This document shows positions 1 through 8,512 of a stretch of 64,000 nt of DNA, one piece after another. The position numbers were made by a program, and so were the translations under genes. Source of the DNA: Flavimobilis sp052324925 (GTDB lineage: Bacteria; Actinomycetota; Actinomycetes; Actinomycetales; Cellulomonadaceae); assembly GCA_052324925.1 (NCBI GenBank), contig JBQPRE010000004.1. One strand, given 5' to 3'. Position 1 is the stretch's first letter, and the number at the start of each line of letters is the position of its first letter. Below the pieces are notes generated by a model. It saw only the letters and a list, made by a program, of their open reading frames with translations, was not told the origin of the DNA and searched no databases.

Positions 1-75
1 AACCCGGAAGCTAAGCCTCACAGCGCCGATGGTACTGCCCTGGTGACGGGGTGGGAGAGTAGGACGCTGCCGGAC
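1..75 (+). rRNA. rrf: 5S ribosomal RNA, 3' part
   Basis: The first ~75 bases match the 3' two-thirds of an actinobacterial 5S rRNA, including the AACCCGGAAGCTAAGCC segment and the GGTGGGAGAGTAGG region. The 5' end lies outside the window. A strong hairpin follows directly, as expected at the end of an rRNA operon. The exact 3' end is uncertain by a few bases. Confidence 0.93.
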
Positions 76-84
76 ATTCATTCG

Positions 85-117
85 CGAAGGCCCACCCCGT
101 ACCGGGGTGGGCCTTCG
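85..117 (+). terminator. rRNA operon terminator
   Basis: A perfect 15-bp stem, CGAAGGCCCACCCCG with its complement, encloses a 3-base loop ten bases after the 5S gene. There is no long T-run, which is common for terminators in this genome. Confidence 0.85.
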
Positions 118-184
118 TCGTACCCGGATGGCTGAGGGGCGCCGCACTCTGGGCACAGGGAGCGGAAGGTCGGCGCTCGACGCG

Positions 185-1120
185 CTAGCTGAGGACCGAG
201 CGGATCTCGCGGGTCTCGAACGAGGCCGTGGTGTGGGTCGTTGAACCGGTCCCTGTGATGGGACGGCACGTGTCCGAGCCCGCGACGCGGAACCGACCCT
301 CCCTACTGGTGGTGAGCGTGATCCGGTATTCGCCGACCCTCGTGTAGACGTGCGTGACAGTGTCGTCGGGGAAGGGGGCGCCCGGCTTGGCGGACGTGAA
401 CGGGTCCGTTCCGTCGCCTGGGTTCCACGTGAAGGTGGTGGGGGTGAGTTCGAGCTCGACGTCGGTTTCCAGGACCGTGGTCGTGAGCCTCTCAGGCTCA
501 GCGTCGGTGTAGTAGGTCATGGGGAACTGGACGGGGAACCAGTCGGTGACCGGTGCAATCTGAGCCCGCTTGGCGGGGATCTTCAGGGTCTTGAGCTCGC
601 GGGCGACGGCGTCGGAGAGGTCGTCGGCTTCGGGGTCGGAGGAGGTGAGACAGGGTCCGTTGAGGAGCTGCCAGCCTGACCAGCTGGTGCGGGAGTCTGC
701 CGGACGAGTGCGGTACTTCTGCGGATTGGCGGGGGTTGTGCCCGCTGGGCAGACGAACTGCGCGGGGGCGGCGCACCAGGCGCGCAGATGCGTTTCTGCA
801 ATGGGTATTGTGACGATCTGACAATCCTCGATCTGCCACGGGAAGACCGAGGAGACGCGCTCAGGGGGCACTTCGCCCGGCAGAGTTGCAGGGCCCTCCG
901 ACTCCGTCCTCAAGGCCCGCACCTTGTCAGAACTGCGAGGGTCGTAGTCGACTGCTGGCGAATCATCGGCGGAGGAGGACGTGGCGGCTCCACCGGTGGC
1001 GATGAGGGAGAACGCTGATGCTACAGCGAACGTCATGATCGAACGGGCACTCTTGTGATGATTGGCGCGACGGCGCCGCTGTCGCCGTGACGGGTCGTTG
1101 GTGTGCGCGCGAGCGTCCAT
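185..1120 (-). CDS. exported PKD-like domain protein
   Basis: A 311-residue protein with an Arg-rich N-terminus and a hydrophobic stretch at about residues 29-47, which looks like a signal peptide or membrane anchor; Met29 is an alternative start. The C-terminal third (about 228-275) has the PKD-like pattern TFTWNPGDGTD ... VTHVYTRVGEYRITL, an Ig-like fold typical of secreted actinobacterial proteins. Several Cys residues lie in the middle region and could form disulfides outside the cell. Its ATG overlaps the stop codon of the lipoprotein gene upstream (TGATG), so the two are probably translationally coupled. Function is unknown; surface or cell-wall location is inferred. Confidence 0.8.
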   Translation of the reverse strand: MDARAHTNDPSRRQRRRRANHHKSARSIMTFAVASAFSLIATGGAATSSSADDSPAVDYDPRSSDKVRALRTESEGPATLPGEVPPERVSSVFPWQIEDCQIVTIPIAETHLRAWCAAPAQFVCPAGTTPANPQKYRTRPADSRTSWSGWQLLNGPCLTSSDPEADDLSDAVARELKTLKIPAKRAQIAPVTDWFPVQFPMTYYTDAEPERLTTTVLETDVELELTPTTFTWNPGDGTDPFTSAKPGAPFPDDTVTHVYTRVGEYRITLTTSREGRFRVAGSDTCRPITGTGSTTHTTASFETREIRSVLS

Positions 1121-1803
1121 CAGTCGATCCCAGAGATCTTCAATGCGCCTTCGGTCGAGACCTCGAGCAGTGACTTCGCTCTGAACTCGTTCGTCTCCGT
1201 GGTGGTTCCATCCTTCAAGGTGAATTGCGTGGGCTCTTCGTGGAGATCAAACTCCCACACCACCCGCTGGGCCTCAGTGCTCTGGACGAATCGCGCCGTG
1301 GTGTAGGTAAAGGAGCCGCCCTTCGCGGGTTTGCCCGACTCCGCCACGATCCCGATATTCGCAACGAGCGCTTCGCATCGCCCACACTCATCGGTGTAGA
1401 GGTTCTTGTACGGGCCATCATCGCCCGTCCTGAGCCCATATTCGTATGCCTTGAAGAAGTTCTCGACGGTGACGAAGGTGGCCTCGAGCTCGTCCGCGGG
1501 CAGCGGCGCGAGACCGGGATCAGCCGGCGGCGTCGGCGTCGGCGTGGGCGTTGCGGTGACGGCAGGCGTCGTTGCGGTTGCCGGGGGGCTCGCGGAGCGC
1601 GCGGTGGCCTGCGTGGTCGCCGGCCCGCCAGGTGTGCACGCGGCGAGCCCGATCGGCAGGGTGCATGCCAACACCGCTCGAAGGGCCATGGTGGAGCGTG
1701 CTGATGCCAACGAGCCGGTGGGGCTTGTGTCGAGAGTAGGCATGCTGTTGAAGATAGGGCGCATATGTCGTGGGCGCCCGTGCAGATGTCGAACTGTGGA
1801 CAA
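1120..1803 (-). CDS. DUF6318-like lipoprotein
   Basis: A lipobox LAAC ends the hydrophobic stretch MALRAVLACTLPIGLAAC, so the mature protein is probably lipid-anchored at the Cys. A Thr/Pro/Ala-rich linker follows, then a compact domain of ~130 residues with a CGRC motif (about 140 in the longest reading) that resembles the DUF6318 family of actinobacterial lipoproteins. The longest frame starts at 1803, but starts at 1764, 1743 or 1689 are possible; 1743 or 1689 would give a more usual signal-peptide length, and none has a clear Shine-Dalgarno. First gene of a two-gene unit with the PKD protein. Function unknown. Confidence 0.78.
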   Translation of the reverse strand: MSTVRHLHGRPRHMRPIFNSMPTLDTSPTGSLASARSTMALRAVLACTLPIGLAACTPGGPATTQATARSASPPATATTPAVTATPTPTPTPPADPGLAPLPADELEATFVTVENFFKAYEYGLRTGDDGPYKNLYTDECGRCEALVANIGIVAESGKPAKGGSFTYTTARFVQSTEAQRVVWEFDLHEEPTQFTLKDGTTTETNEFRAKSLLEVSTEGALKISGID

Positions 1804-1953
1804 CGGGACCGGGTGGAGTGTCGCTCCGCCGCGGACGCAGAGGCTCGTCCCGAGCCGGCGCCCCCGATCGCTCGCTCGTCCTATGAGAAGGGCACTCCTG
1901 AGAGGAGCGGCCTGCGACCGTGGGATGTCTGTCGCAGCACCTAGACTGGACCC

Positions 1954-2250
1954 ATGTCCTCCATCTCACGTGACGAGGTGTCGCGCGTTGCCGCCCTGGC
2001 GCGCATCGACCTCACTCCCGACCAAGTGGACCGGTTCGCCGCCGACCTCGACGTTATCGTCGACGCGATCGCGCAGGTGAGCGAGGTCGCAACTGCCGAC
2101 GTCCCCGCGACGAGCCACCCGCTTCCGCTGACCAACGTCATGCGCGCGGACACCCCCGTCGCGCCGCTCACACAGGAGCAGGCGCTCTCGGGCGCCCCGG
2201 CCCAAGAGGACGGCCGATTTCTCGTCCCGCAGATCCTCGGGGAGGAGTGA
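1954..2250 (+). CDS. gatC: Asp/Glu-tRNA amidotransferase subunit C
   Basis: 98 residues, the usual GatC length, beginning SSISRDEVSRVAALARI and ending DGRFLVPQIL, both typical of the family. GatC stabilises the GatA-GatB complex that converts Glu-tRNA-Gln to Gln-tRNA-Gln in bacteria without glutaminyl-tRNA synthetase. The ATG lies 6 nt after a TAGACT -10 box (1942-1947), so the mRNA is probably leaderless. It begins the gatCAB operon, and gatA starts just past its stop codon. Confidence 0.96.
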   Translation: MSSISRDEVSRVAALARIDLTPDQVDRFAADLDVIVDAIAQVSEVATADVPATSHPLPLTNVMRADTPVAPLTQEQALSGAPAQEDGRFLVPQILGEE

Positions 2251-2252
2251 CC

Positions 2253-3764
2253 ATGGACCTCACACGACTGAGCGCTGCAGAGCTCTCGACCAAGCTCACG
2301 GCCGGGGAGGTGTCCTCCGTCGAGGTCACCCAGGCCCACCTCGACCGTATCGACGCCGTTGACGGTGCCGTGCACGCATTCCTCCACGTCTCGGACGACG
2401 CGGCCCTCGCCGTCGCCGCGGACGTCGACGCGCGCCGCGCCTCCGGCCAGACGCTGCACCCCCTCGCGGGCGTGCCGATTGCGATCAAGGACGTCGTCGT
2501 CACCGAGGGCCTCCCGACGACGGCCGGCTCGAAGATTCTCGAAGGGTGGGTCCCTCCGTACGACGCGACCCTCATCGAACGCATCAAGGCTGCAGGCCTG
2601 CCGATCCTCGGCAAGACCAACATGGACGAGTTTGCGATGGGCTCCTCGACGGAGCACTCCGCGTACGGCAACACCCACAACCCGTGGGACCTCGAGCGCA
2701 TCCCCGGTGGTTCGGGCGGCGGCTCTGCCGCCGCGGTCGCCGCCTTCGAAGCGCCGCTCGCGATCGGCACCGACACCGGCGGATCGATCCGCCAGCCCGG
2801 CGCCGTGACCGGAACGGTCGGCGTCAAGCCGACGTACGGTTCGGTCTCCCGCTATGGCCTCATCGCCATGGCATCCTCGCTCGACCAGGCTGGCCCCGTG
2901 ACACGCACGGTGCTCGACTCCGCGCTTCTCCACGAACTCATCGGCGGGCACGACGCGCGCGACTCGACGTCGATCGACGAGCCGCTGCCTGCGCTCGTCG
3001 ACGCCGCCCGCCAGGGCGCGCTGGGCGACCTCACTGGCGTCCGCGTCGGCGTCGTCACCGAGCTCTCGGGCGATGGCTACCAGACCGGCGTCTCAGCACG
3101 TTTTGCCGAGTCCCTCGAGCTTCTCGAGAAGGCAGGCGCGACGATCGTCGAGGTCTCATGCCCCAACTTCCGCTACGCACTCGGCGCGTACTACCTCATC
3201 ATGCCGTCCGAGGCGTCCTCGAACCTCGCCAAGTTCGACGGCATGCGCTTCGGCCTGCGCGTTGAGCCGTCCGAGGGGCCCGTGACCGCAGAGCGTGTCA
3301 TGGGCGCAACGCGTGGCGCGGGCTTCGGCGACGAGGTCAAGCGACGCATCATCCTCGGGACGTACGCACTGTCTGCCGGCTACTACGACGCCTACTACGG
3401 CAGCGCGCAGAAGGTCCGCACGCTCATCCAGCGTGACTTCGACGCCGCCTTCACGAAGGTGGACGTGCTCGTCTCGCCCACCGCGCCGACAACAGCATTC
3501 AAGCTCGGCGAGAAGCTCGACGACCCGCTCGCGATGTACCTCAACGACATCGCGACGATCCCGGCCAACCTTGCCGGCGTGCCCGGCATCTCGGTGCCGA
3601 ACGGACTGTCGGACGACGGCCTTCCCGTGGGCTTCCAGATTCTCGCCCCCGCGAAGGCCGACGACCGCCTCTATCGCGTCGGCGCCGCACTGGAGGCCGC
3701 CCTTGAGAACGTGTGGGGAGCGCCCTTGCTCGCGCAGGCCCCGGAACTGGAGATCGCCCGATGA
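2253..3764 (+). CDS. gatA: Asp/Glu-tRNA amidotransferase subunit A
   Basis: The glutaminase subunit of GatCAB, which releases ammonia from glutamine and passes it to GatB. The amidase-signature triad is intact: Lys79 (IAIKD), Ser154 (GGSGGGS) and nucleophile Ser178 (TDTGGSIR). Length is 503 residues, normal for GatA. I chose the ATG at 2253 because GGAGG (2241-2245) sits 7 nt upstream; a GTG at 2247 overlapping the gatC stop is an alternative adding two residues. The stop overlaps the gatB start (ATGA). Confidence 0.97.
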   Translation: MDLTRLSAAELSTKLTAGEVSSVEVTQAHLDRIDAVDGAVHAFLHVSDDAALAVAADVDARRASGQTLHPLAGVPIAIKDVVVTEGLPTTAGSKILEGWVPPYDATLIERIKAAGLPILGKTNMDEFAMGSSTEHSAYGNTHNPWDLERIPGGSGGGSAAAVAAFEAPLAIGTDTGGSIRQPGAVTGTVGVKPTYGSVSRYGLIAMASSLDQAGPVTRTVLDSALLHELIGGHDARDSTSIDEPLPALVDAARQGALGDLTGVRVGVVTELSGDGYQTGVSARFAESLELLEKAGATIVEVSCPNFRYALGAYYLIMPSEASSNLAKFDGMRFGLRVEPSEGPVTAERVMGATRGAGFGDEVKRRIILGTYALSAGYYDAYYGSAQKVRTLIQRDFDAAFTKVDVLVSPTAPTTAFKLGEKLDDPLAMYLNDIATIPANLAGVPGISVPNGLSDDGLPVGFQILAPAKADDRLYRVGAALEAALENVWGAPLLAQAPELEIAR

Positions 3765-5266
3765 GCGCCACCTTCGTCGACCTCGTCGACTACGACGAAG
3801 CAGTTCGCCGCTACGACCCGGTGATCGGCATCGAGGTCCACGTCGAGCTCGGCACCCGCACCAAGATGTTCTGCGCAGCCGAGGTCGAGTTCGGCGGCGA
3901 GCCGAACTCGCAGACCACCCCGGTTTCGCTCGGGCTTCCGGGCGCACTGCCCGTCGTCAACGCGACGGCCGTCGAGTACGCGATCCGCATCGGGCTCGCG
4001 CTCAACTGCTCGATCGCCGAGTCCTGCCGCTTCGCGCGGAAGAACTACTTCTACCCCGACGTCCCCAAAAACTTCCAGACGTCGCAGTACGACGAGCCGA
4101 TCGCGTTCGACGGCTACCTCGACATCGAGCTCGAGGACGGCACGGTCTTCCGCGTCGAGATCGAGCGCGCCCATATGGAAGAAGACGCGGGCAAGAACAC
4201 CCACGTCGGCGGTTCCACCGGCCGCATCCACGGCGCCGACCACTCGCTCGTCGACTACAACCGTGCGGGCATCCCGCTCGTCGAGATCGTCACACGCCCG
4301 ATCGAGGGTGCAGGCGAACGCGCGCCCGAGATCGCCCGCGCCTACGTCCAGGCACTGCGCGACATCTTCCGTGCGCTCGACGTGTCCGAAGCGCGCATGG
4401 AGCGCGGCAACGTCCGCGCCGACGTCAACCTCTCGCTGCGCCCGACACCCGAGAGCCCTCTCGGAACGCGGACCGAGACGAAGAACGTCAACTCGTTCCG
4501 GTCGATCGAGCGAGCCGTTCGCTACGAGGTGTCCCGGCAGGCGGCGGTTCTCGACGCGGGCGACATCGTCATTCAGGAGACGCGCCACTGGCACGAGGAC
4601 ACCTCCATCACGACGTCGGGTCGCGTGAAGTCCGACGCCGAGGACTACCGCTACTTCCCCGAGCCGGACCTCGTGCCCGTCGCGCCCTCGCGCGACTGGG
4701 TCGAAGAGATCCGGGCCGCCCTCCCCGAGATGCCGACGGCACGCCGTCGTCGGCTCCAGGGGGAGTGGGGCTACGCGGACGCCGAGATGCGCGACGTCGT
4801 CAACGCCGGAGCGCTCGACCTCATCGAAGCCACCGTCGCCGCCGGCACGAGCGCAGCCGCCGCCCGCAAGTGGTGGATGGGAGAGCTCGCCCGACGGGCC
4901 AAGACCGACGAGATCGAGCTCGAGGCGCTGCCCATCACGCCCGCAGGCATCGTCGGTCTCCAGACGCTCGTCGACTCCGGCCGCATCAACGACAAGATCG
5001 CCCGCCAGGTCCTCGACGCGATGCTCGCTGGTGAAGGCACCGCAGAAGAGATCGTCACGGCCAAGGGTCTCGAAGTCGTCTCCGACGACGGCCCGCTCCT
5101 TGCCGCGATCGACGAGGTGCTCGCAGCTCAGCCCGACATCGTCGAGAAGATCAAGGGCGGCAACATGGGCCCGATCGGCGCCATCATCGGCGGCGTGATG
5201 AAGGCGACGCGCGGACAGGCGGACGCCAGTCGCGTGCGCGAGCTCGTCATGGAGAGGATCGGCTGA
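3761..5266 (+). CDS. gatB: Asp/Glu-tRNA amidotransferase subunit B
   Basis: 501 residues. The N-terminal kinase-like domain opens with VIGIEVHVELGTRTKMFC and includes FPGALPVVN-type and NRAGIPLVEI segments; the C-terminal GatB/YqeY domain ends in GGNMGPIGAIIGGVMKAT, the usual tail that contacts tRNA. GatB phosphorylates the Glu (or Asp) on the mischarged tRNA and amidates it with ammonia from GatA. The ATG at 3761 overlaps the gatA stop by 4 nt, so the two are coupled. The gltX and tRNA-Gln genes that feed this enzyme lie at 46-49 kb. Confidence 0.97.
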   Translation: MSATFVDLVDYDEAVRRYDPVIGIEVHVELGTRTKMFCAAEVEFGGEPNSQTTPVSLGLPGALPVVNATAVEYAIRIGLALNCSIAESCRFARKNYFYPDVPKNFQTSQYDEPIAFDGYLDIELEDGTVFRVEIERAHMEEDAGKNTHVGGSTGRIHGADHSLVDYNRAGIPLVEIVTRPIEGAGERAPEIARAYVQALRDIFRALDVSEARMERGNVRADVNLSLRPTPESPLGTRTETKNVNSFRSIERAVRYEVSRQAAVLDAGDIVIQETRHWHEDTSITTSGRVKSDAEDYRYFPEPDLVPVAPSRDWVEEIRAALPEMPTARRRRLQGEWGYADAEMRDVVNAGALDLIEATVAAGTSAAAARKWWMGELARRAKTDEIELEALPITPAGIVGLQTLVDSGRINDKIARQVLDAMLAGEGTAEEIVTAKGLEVVSDDGPLLAAIDEVLAAQPDIVEKIKGGNMGPIGAIIGGVMKATRGQADASRVRELVMERIG

Positions 5267-5267
5267 C

Positions 5268-5846
5268 ATGGTCCGCGGACCAGAGCTCTCAGGCGAGCTC
5301 GTCCGTCTGCGTCCCTTCCGGGACGCAGACGCCGAGCGCGCCTGGGAGCTCGTGCAGGACCCTGAAGGGATCCGGCTCACGGGGACCACAGCATCGTTCA
5401 CGCGCGAGCAGATCGACGCCTGGGTGCACGACGTCCAAGACCGTCCCGGCCGCTACGACTGGGCGATCACGAGCGCCGTGCGTCGCGACGGAGAACTGGT
5501 GAGCGACGACATGCTCGGCGAGATCGTCCTCAACGACATCGACGACGACGCTCGCTCGGCAAACCTCCGGCTCAACCTCCTGCCCAACTACCGGGGGCGC
5601 GGGTACGGCCGAGAGACGATCGGGCTCGTCCTCGCCCACGCATTCGCGCCCGACGGGCTCGGCCTGCACCGAGTGTCCCTCGACGTGCTCGACTTCAACC
5701 CGCGCGCACGCATGCTCTACGAATCGATCGGCTTCACGGTCGAGGGTCGGCTCCGCGAGGTCTACCGCGACGGTGATCGCTGGGCGGACGCGATCATCAT
5801 GAGCATCCTCGAGCACGAGTGGGACCCCGAACCCGACCGCGTCTGA
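5268..5846 (+). CDS. GNAT family N-acetyltransferase (RimJ/RimL-like)
   Basis: 192 residues with a GNAT fold: LSGELVRLRPFRDADAERAWE at the start, the acetyl-CoA loop NYRGRGYGRETIGL (about 105-118) and the C-terminal NPRARMLYESIGF strand-helix typical of the RimJ/RimL subgroup. The substrate, probably a protein N-terminus or a small amine, cannot be read from the sequence. It starts 1 nt after the gatB stop and so is probably co-transcribed with gatCAB. A 13-bp hairpin terminator follows 38 nt downstream. Confidence 0.9.
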   Translation: MVRGPELSGELVRLRPFRDADAERAWELVQDPEGIRLTGTTASFTREQIDAWVHDVQDRPGRYDWAITSAVRRDGELVSDDMLGEIVLNDIDDDARSANLRLNLLPNYRGRGYGRETIGLVLAHAFAPDGLGLHRVSLDVLDFNPRARMLYESIGFTVEGRLREVYRDGDRWADAIIMSILEHEWDPEPDRV

Positions 5847-5884
5847 GTCACCACACGCACAGGACCGCCAGTACAGCGAACGCA

Positions 5885-5914
5885 ACGGCGCCGCACCACC
5901 AGGTGCGGCGCCGT
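5885..5914 (+). terminator. terminator after gatCAB-GNAT operon
   Basis: A perfect 13-bp stem (ACGGCGCCGCACC and its complement) with loop ACCA. The ~250-bp gap up to 6094 holds this hairpin and no gene I can support. Confidence 0.75.
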
Positions 5915-6094
5915 CGCGCTGTCCCGAGCGAGGCGCGCCCCGGCCAGCGTGGGCGGACGCGTCGCGGGGAGAACGCGGCGCGCTCCGGACACGCACCCGC
6001 GCGCGGCCCCTCGCGGGTGACGGCGCCCTGCGTCGTGGGTGCTCGGGTGGTCGACCAGTGGTGCGCGCTCGTGCACAGTGCTTGGCTGGGAGAC

Positions 6095-6403
6095 ATGGAA
6101 CCCGTCGAAGAAGCACGTGCCGAAGCCGCGGTTGCCGGAACCGGATGGCAGGTCGAGGAGGGCGCCCTCGTGGTGCGCTATGCCACCGGAACCTTTGTCG
6201 CGGGCGTCCGCCTCATCGAACGCATCGCAAGCGCGGCCGAGGCCGCCGACCACCACCCCGACGTCACCCTCACCTACCCGTGGGTCGAGCTCACGCTCAC
6301 GACCCACGACGTCGGCGCGCTCACGAGCGCCGACGTCGACCTCGCCGTCGAGATCGCCGAACTCGCTCGCGACCACGGCATCGACGTCGCAGAGCGGAAC
6401 TAG
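6095..6403 (+). CDS. 4a-hydroxytetrahydrobiopterin dehydratase
   Basis: 102 residues, the normal size for pterin-4a-carbinolamine dehydratase (PCD/DCoH/PhhB). The active-site motif AADHHPDVTL has the adjacent His pair, and NVxLTY-like WVELTLTTHDVGALT follows. The enzyme recycles the carbinolamine formed by pterin-dependent hydroxylases; a non-canonical role in molybdopterin or folate metabolism is also possible, as no pterin hydroxylase is nearby. I chose the ATG at 6095, preceded by CTGGGAG; the open frame extends further upstream but that part is Arg-rich and unlike the family. Confidence 0.88.
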   Translation: MEPVEEARAEAAVAGTGWQVEEGALVVRYATGTFVAGVRLIERIASAAEAADHHPDVTLTYPWVELTLTTHDVGALTSADVDLAVEIAELARDHGIDVAERN

Positions 6404-6525
6404 CGCCCGGAGCGACCTCCGCGCAGGACCACGCTCCGGACGCGCCCTCCAGCCCTGCTCAGACGCGACGTAGTGTGGTCCGGCGGCGCCCCTCGCCGCA
6501 CGACTGCGTCGAAGGAGCATGACCG

Positions 6526-8388
6526 ATGAGCCGCCCGCTGCGCTCCCGCACCTCCACCCACGGCCGCAACATGTCCGGGGCCCGCGCCCTGTGGCGTGCG
6601 ACCGGCATGACGTCGGAGGACTTTGGCAAGCCGATCATTGCGATCGCGAACTCCTACACCCAGTTCGTGCCGGGCCACGTTCACCTCAAGGACATGGGCG
6701 ACCTCGTCGCCTCAGCGATCCGCGAAGCCGGTGGTGTCTCCAAGGAGTTCAACACGATCGCCGTCGACGACGGCATCGCGATGGGCCACGGCGGCATGCT
6801 CTACTCCCTCCCGAGCCGCGACCTCATCGCCGACTCGGTCGAGTACATGGTCAACGCGCACTGTGCCGACGCGATCGTCTGCATCTCGAACTGCGACAAG
6901 ATCACCCCGGGGATGCTCAACGCGGCCCTGCGGCTCGACATCCCCGTGATCTTCGTGTCGGGCGGCCCCATGGAGGCCGGCAAGGCCGTCATCGCCGACG
7001 GCGTCGCGCGCACCCCGCTCAACCTCGTCAACGCGATCAACTACTCCGCCGACGACGCCGTCTCGGACGAAGCGCTCGCCCAGGTCGAGGAGTCGGCCTG
7101 CCCGACGTGCGGCTCGTGCTCAGGCATGTTCACCGCGAACTCGATGAACTGCCTCACCGAAGCGCTCGGCCTCTCGCTCCCCGGCAACGGCTCGACGCTC
7201 GCGACGCACACCGCGCGCAAGGAACTCTTCCTCGAGGCCGGCCGCACGATCGTCGAGCTCGCACGCCGCTACTACCAGGACGAAGACGACTCGGCCTCCC
7301 CGCGCGGCATCGTCACCAAGGCGGCCTTCACGAACGCGATGACGCTCGACGTCGCGATGGGCGGGTCGACCAACACGGTCCTCCACATCCTCGCGGCAGC
7401 CCAGGAGGCCGAGGTCGACTTCACGCTCGCCGACATCGAGACCATCTCGCGTCGCGTCCCGTGCCTGTCGAAGGTCGCGCCCAACCACCCCACCTTCCAC
7501 ATGGAAGACGTCCACCGTGCGGGCGGCATCCCCGCCCTCCTCGGCGAGCTCGACCGCGCGGGCCTGCTCGACCACGACGTGACGAGCGTCCATACGCCGA
7601 CGCTGCGCTCCTGGCTCGACGACTGGGACATCCGCAGCGGCAAGGCGACCGACACGGCCAAGGAGCTCTTCCTCGCGGCGCCCGGCGGCGTCCGCACAAC
7701 CCAGGCGTTCTCGACGTCCAACGTGTGGGAGTCCCTCGACACGGATGCCGCGAACGGCTGCATCCGCGACCTCGAGCACGCCTACACGGTTGAGGGTGGC
7801 CTCGCCGTCCTCCGCGGCAACCTCGCCGAGGACGGCGCTGTCTTCAAGACAGCAGGTGTCGACCCCGACGTCTTCCACTTCGTCGGGACTGCTCTCGTCT
7901 GTGAGTCGCAGGAAGAAGCGGTCGAGAAGATCCTCACGAAGCAGGTGCAGCCGGGTCACGTCGTCGTCGTGCGCTACGAGGGCCCCTCCGGGGGCCCCGG
8001 CATGCAGGAGATGCTTTACCCGACGTCGTTCATCAAGGGCCGCGGCCTCGGCAAGGTGTGCGCGCTCATCACCGACGGGCGCTTCTCAGGAGGCTCCTCG
8101 GGCATCTCGATCGGGCACGTCTCGCCTGAGGCGGCCGCAGGCGGCCTCATCGGTCTCGTCGAGGACGGTGACCGCATCGAGATCGACGTCGACACCCGCA
8201 CGATCCACCTCGACGTCCCCGACGACGTCCTTGCGGAGCGTCGTGCCGCGATGGAGGCGCGGGAGAAGCCGTGGCAGCCCGTCGACCGTGACCGTTACGT
8301 CTCACCCGCGCTGCGCGCGTACGCCGCGATGGCGACGTCCGCCGACCGTGGCGCCGTGCGCGACATCTCGCTCATCACGCGTCGCTGA
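6526..8388 (+). CDS. ilvD: dihydroxy-acid dehydratase, long (E. coli) type
   Basis: Dehydrates 2,3-dihydroxy acids to the 2-keto acids that precede valine and isoleucine. At 620 residues it is the long form, with FTQFVPGHVHL-type SYTQFVPGHVHL near residue 45, ISNCDKITPGML (about 122-133) and CPTCGSCSGMFTANSMNC (about 193-210), the Cys residues that hold the Fe-S cluster. The ATG at 6526 follows AAGGAG by 8 nt; an ATG at 6519 lies in another frame. A TAGTGT box at 6471-6476 is a possible -10. A second, different ilvD follows directly. Confidence 0.96.
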   Translation: MSRPLRSRTSTHGRNMSGARALWRATGMTSEDFGKPIIAIANSYTQFVPGHVHLKDMGDLVASAIREAGGVSKEFNTIAVDDGIAMGHGGMLYSLPSRDLIADSVEYMVNAHCADAIVCISNCDKITPGMLNAALRLDIPVIFVSGGPMEAGKAVIADGVARTPLNLVNAINYSADDAVSDEALAQVEESACPTCGSCSGMFTANSMNCLTEALGLSLPGNGSTLATHTARKELFLEAGRTIVELARRYYQDEDDSASPRGIVTKAAFTNAMTLDVAMGGSTNTVLHILAAAQEAEVDFTLADIETISRRVPCLSKVAPNHPTFHMEDVHRAGGIPALLGELDRAGLLDHDVTSVHTPTLRSWLDDWDIRSGKATDTAKELFLAAPGGVRTTQAFSTSNVWESLDTDAANGCIRDLEHAYTVEGGLAVLRGNLAEDGAVFKTAGVDPDVFHFVGTALVCESQEEAVEKILTKQVQPGHVVVVRYEGPSGGPGMQEMLYPTSFIKGRGLGKVCALITDGRFSGGSSGISIGHVSPEAAAGGLIGLVEDGDRIEIDVDTRTIHLDVPDDVLAERRAAMEAREKPWQPVDRDRYVSPALRAYAAMATSADRGAVRDISLITRR

Positions 8389-8416
8389 CACCCGGGTCGC
8401 CCACCGCGCGACACCC

Positions 8417-8459
8417 CGACGGGCCCGCTCGTGCCGCGACGGCAGGAGGGGGCCCGTCG
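8417..8459 (+). terminator. terminator between the two ilvD genes
   Basis: CGACGGGCCC and its exact complement form a 10-bp stem, with a second short stem (TGCCG/CGGCA) inside the loop. It suggests that the first ilvD is a separate transcription unit. Confidence 0.6.
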
Positions 8460-8512
8460 TCGTCCCCCGTCCGCTGTGGCCGCGGTCACGTCCCCTGGTG
8501 GATACTCGGGGC

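Noticed and set aside
3671..5401. A 576-codon minus-strand open frame opposite gatB
   Set aside because: Antisense shadow: gatB is intact and well conserved, while this frame shows no family features.
5848..6096. An 82-codon minus-strand frame ending in a hydrophobic stretch
   Set aside because: It has an Arg-rich start and runs through the terminator hairpin at 5885-5914; no ribosome binding site or homologue recognised.
7745..8512. In-frame extension of the second ilvD into the first
   Set aside because: The extra residues are Ser/Arg-rich out-of-frame translation of ilvD; the conserved protein begins at 8513.
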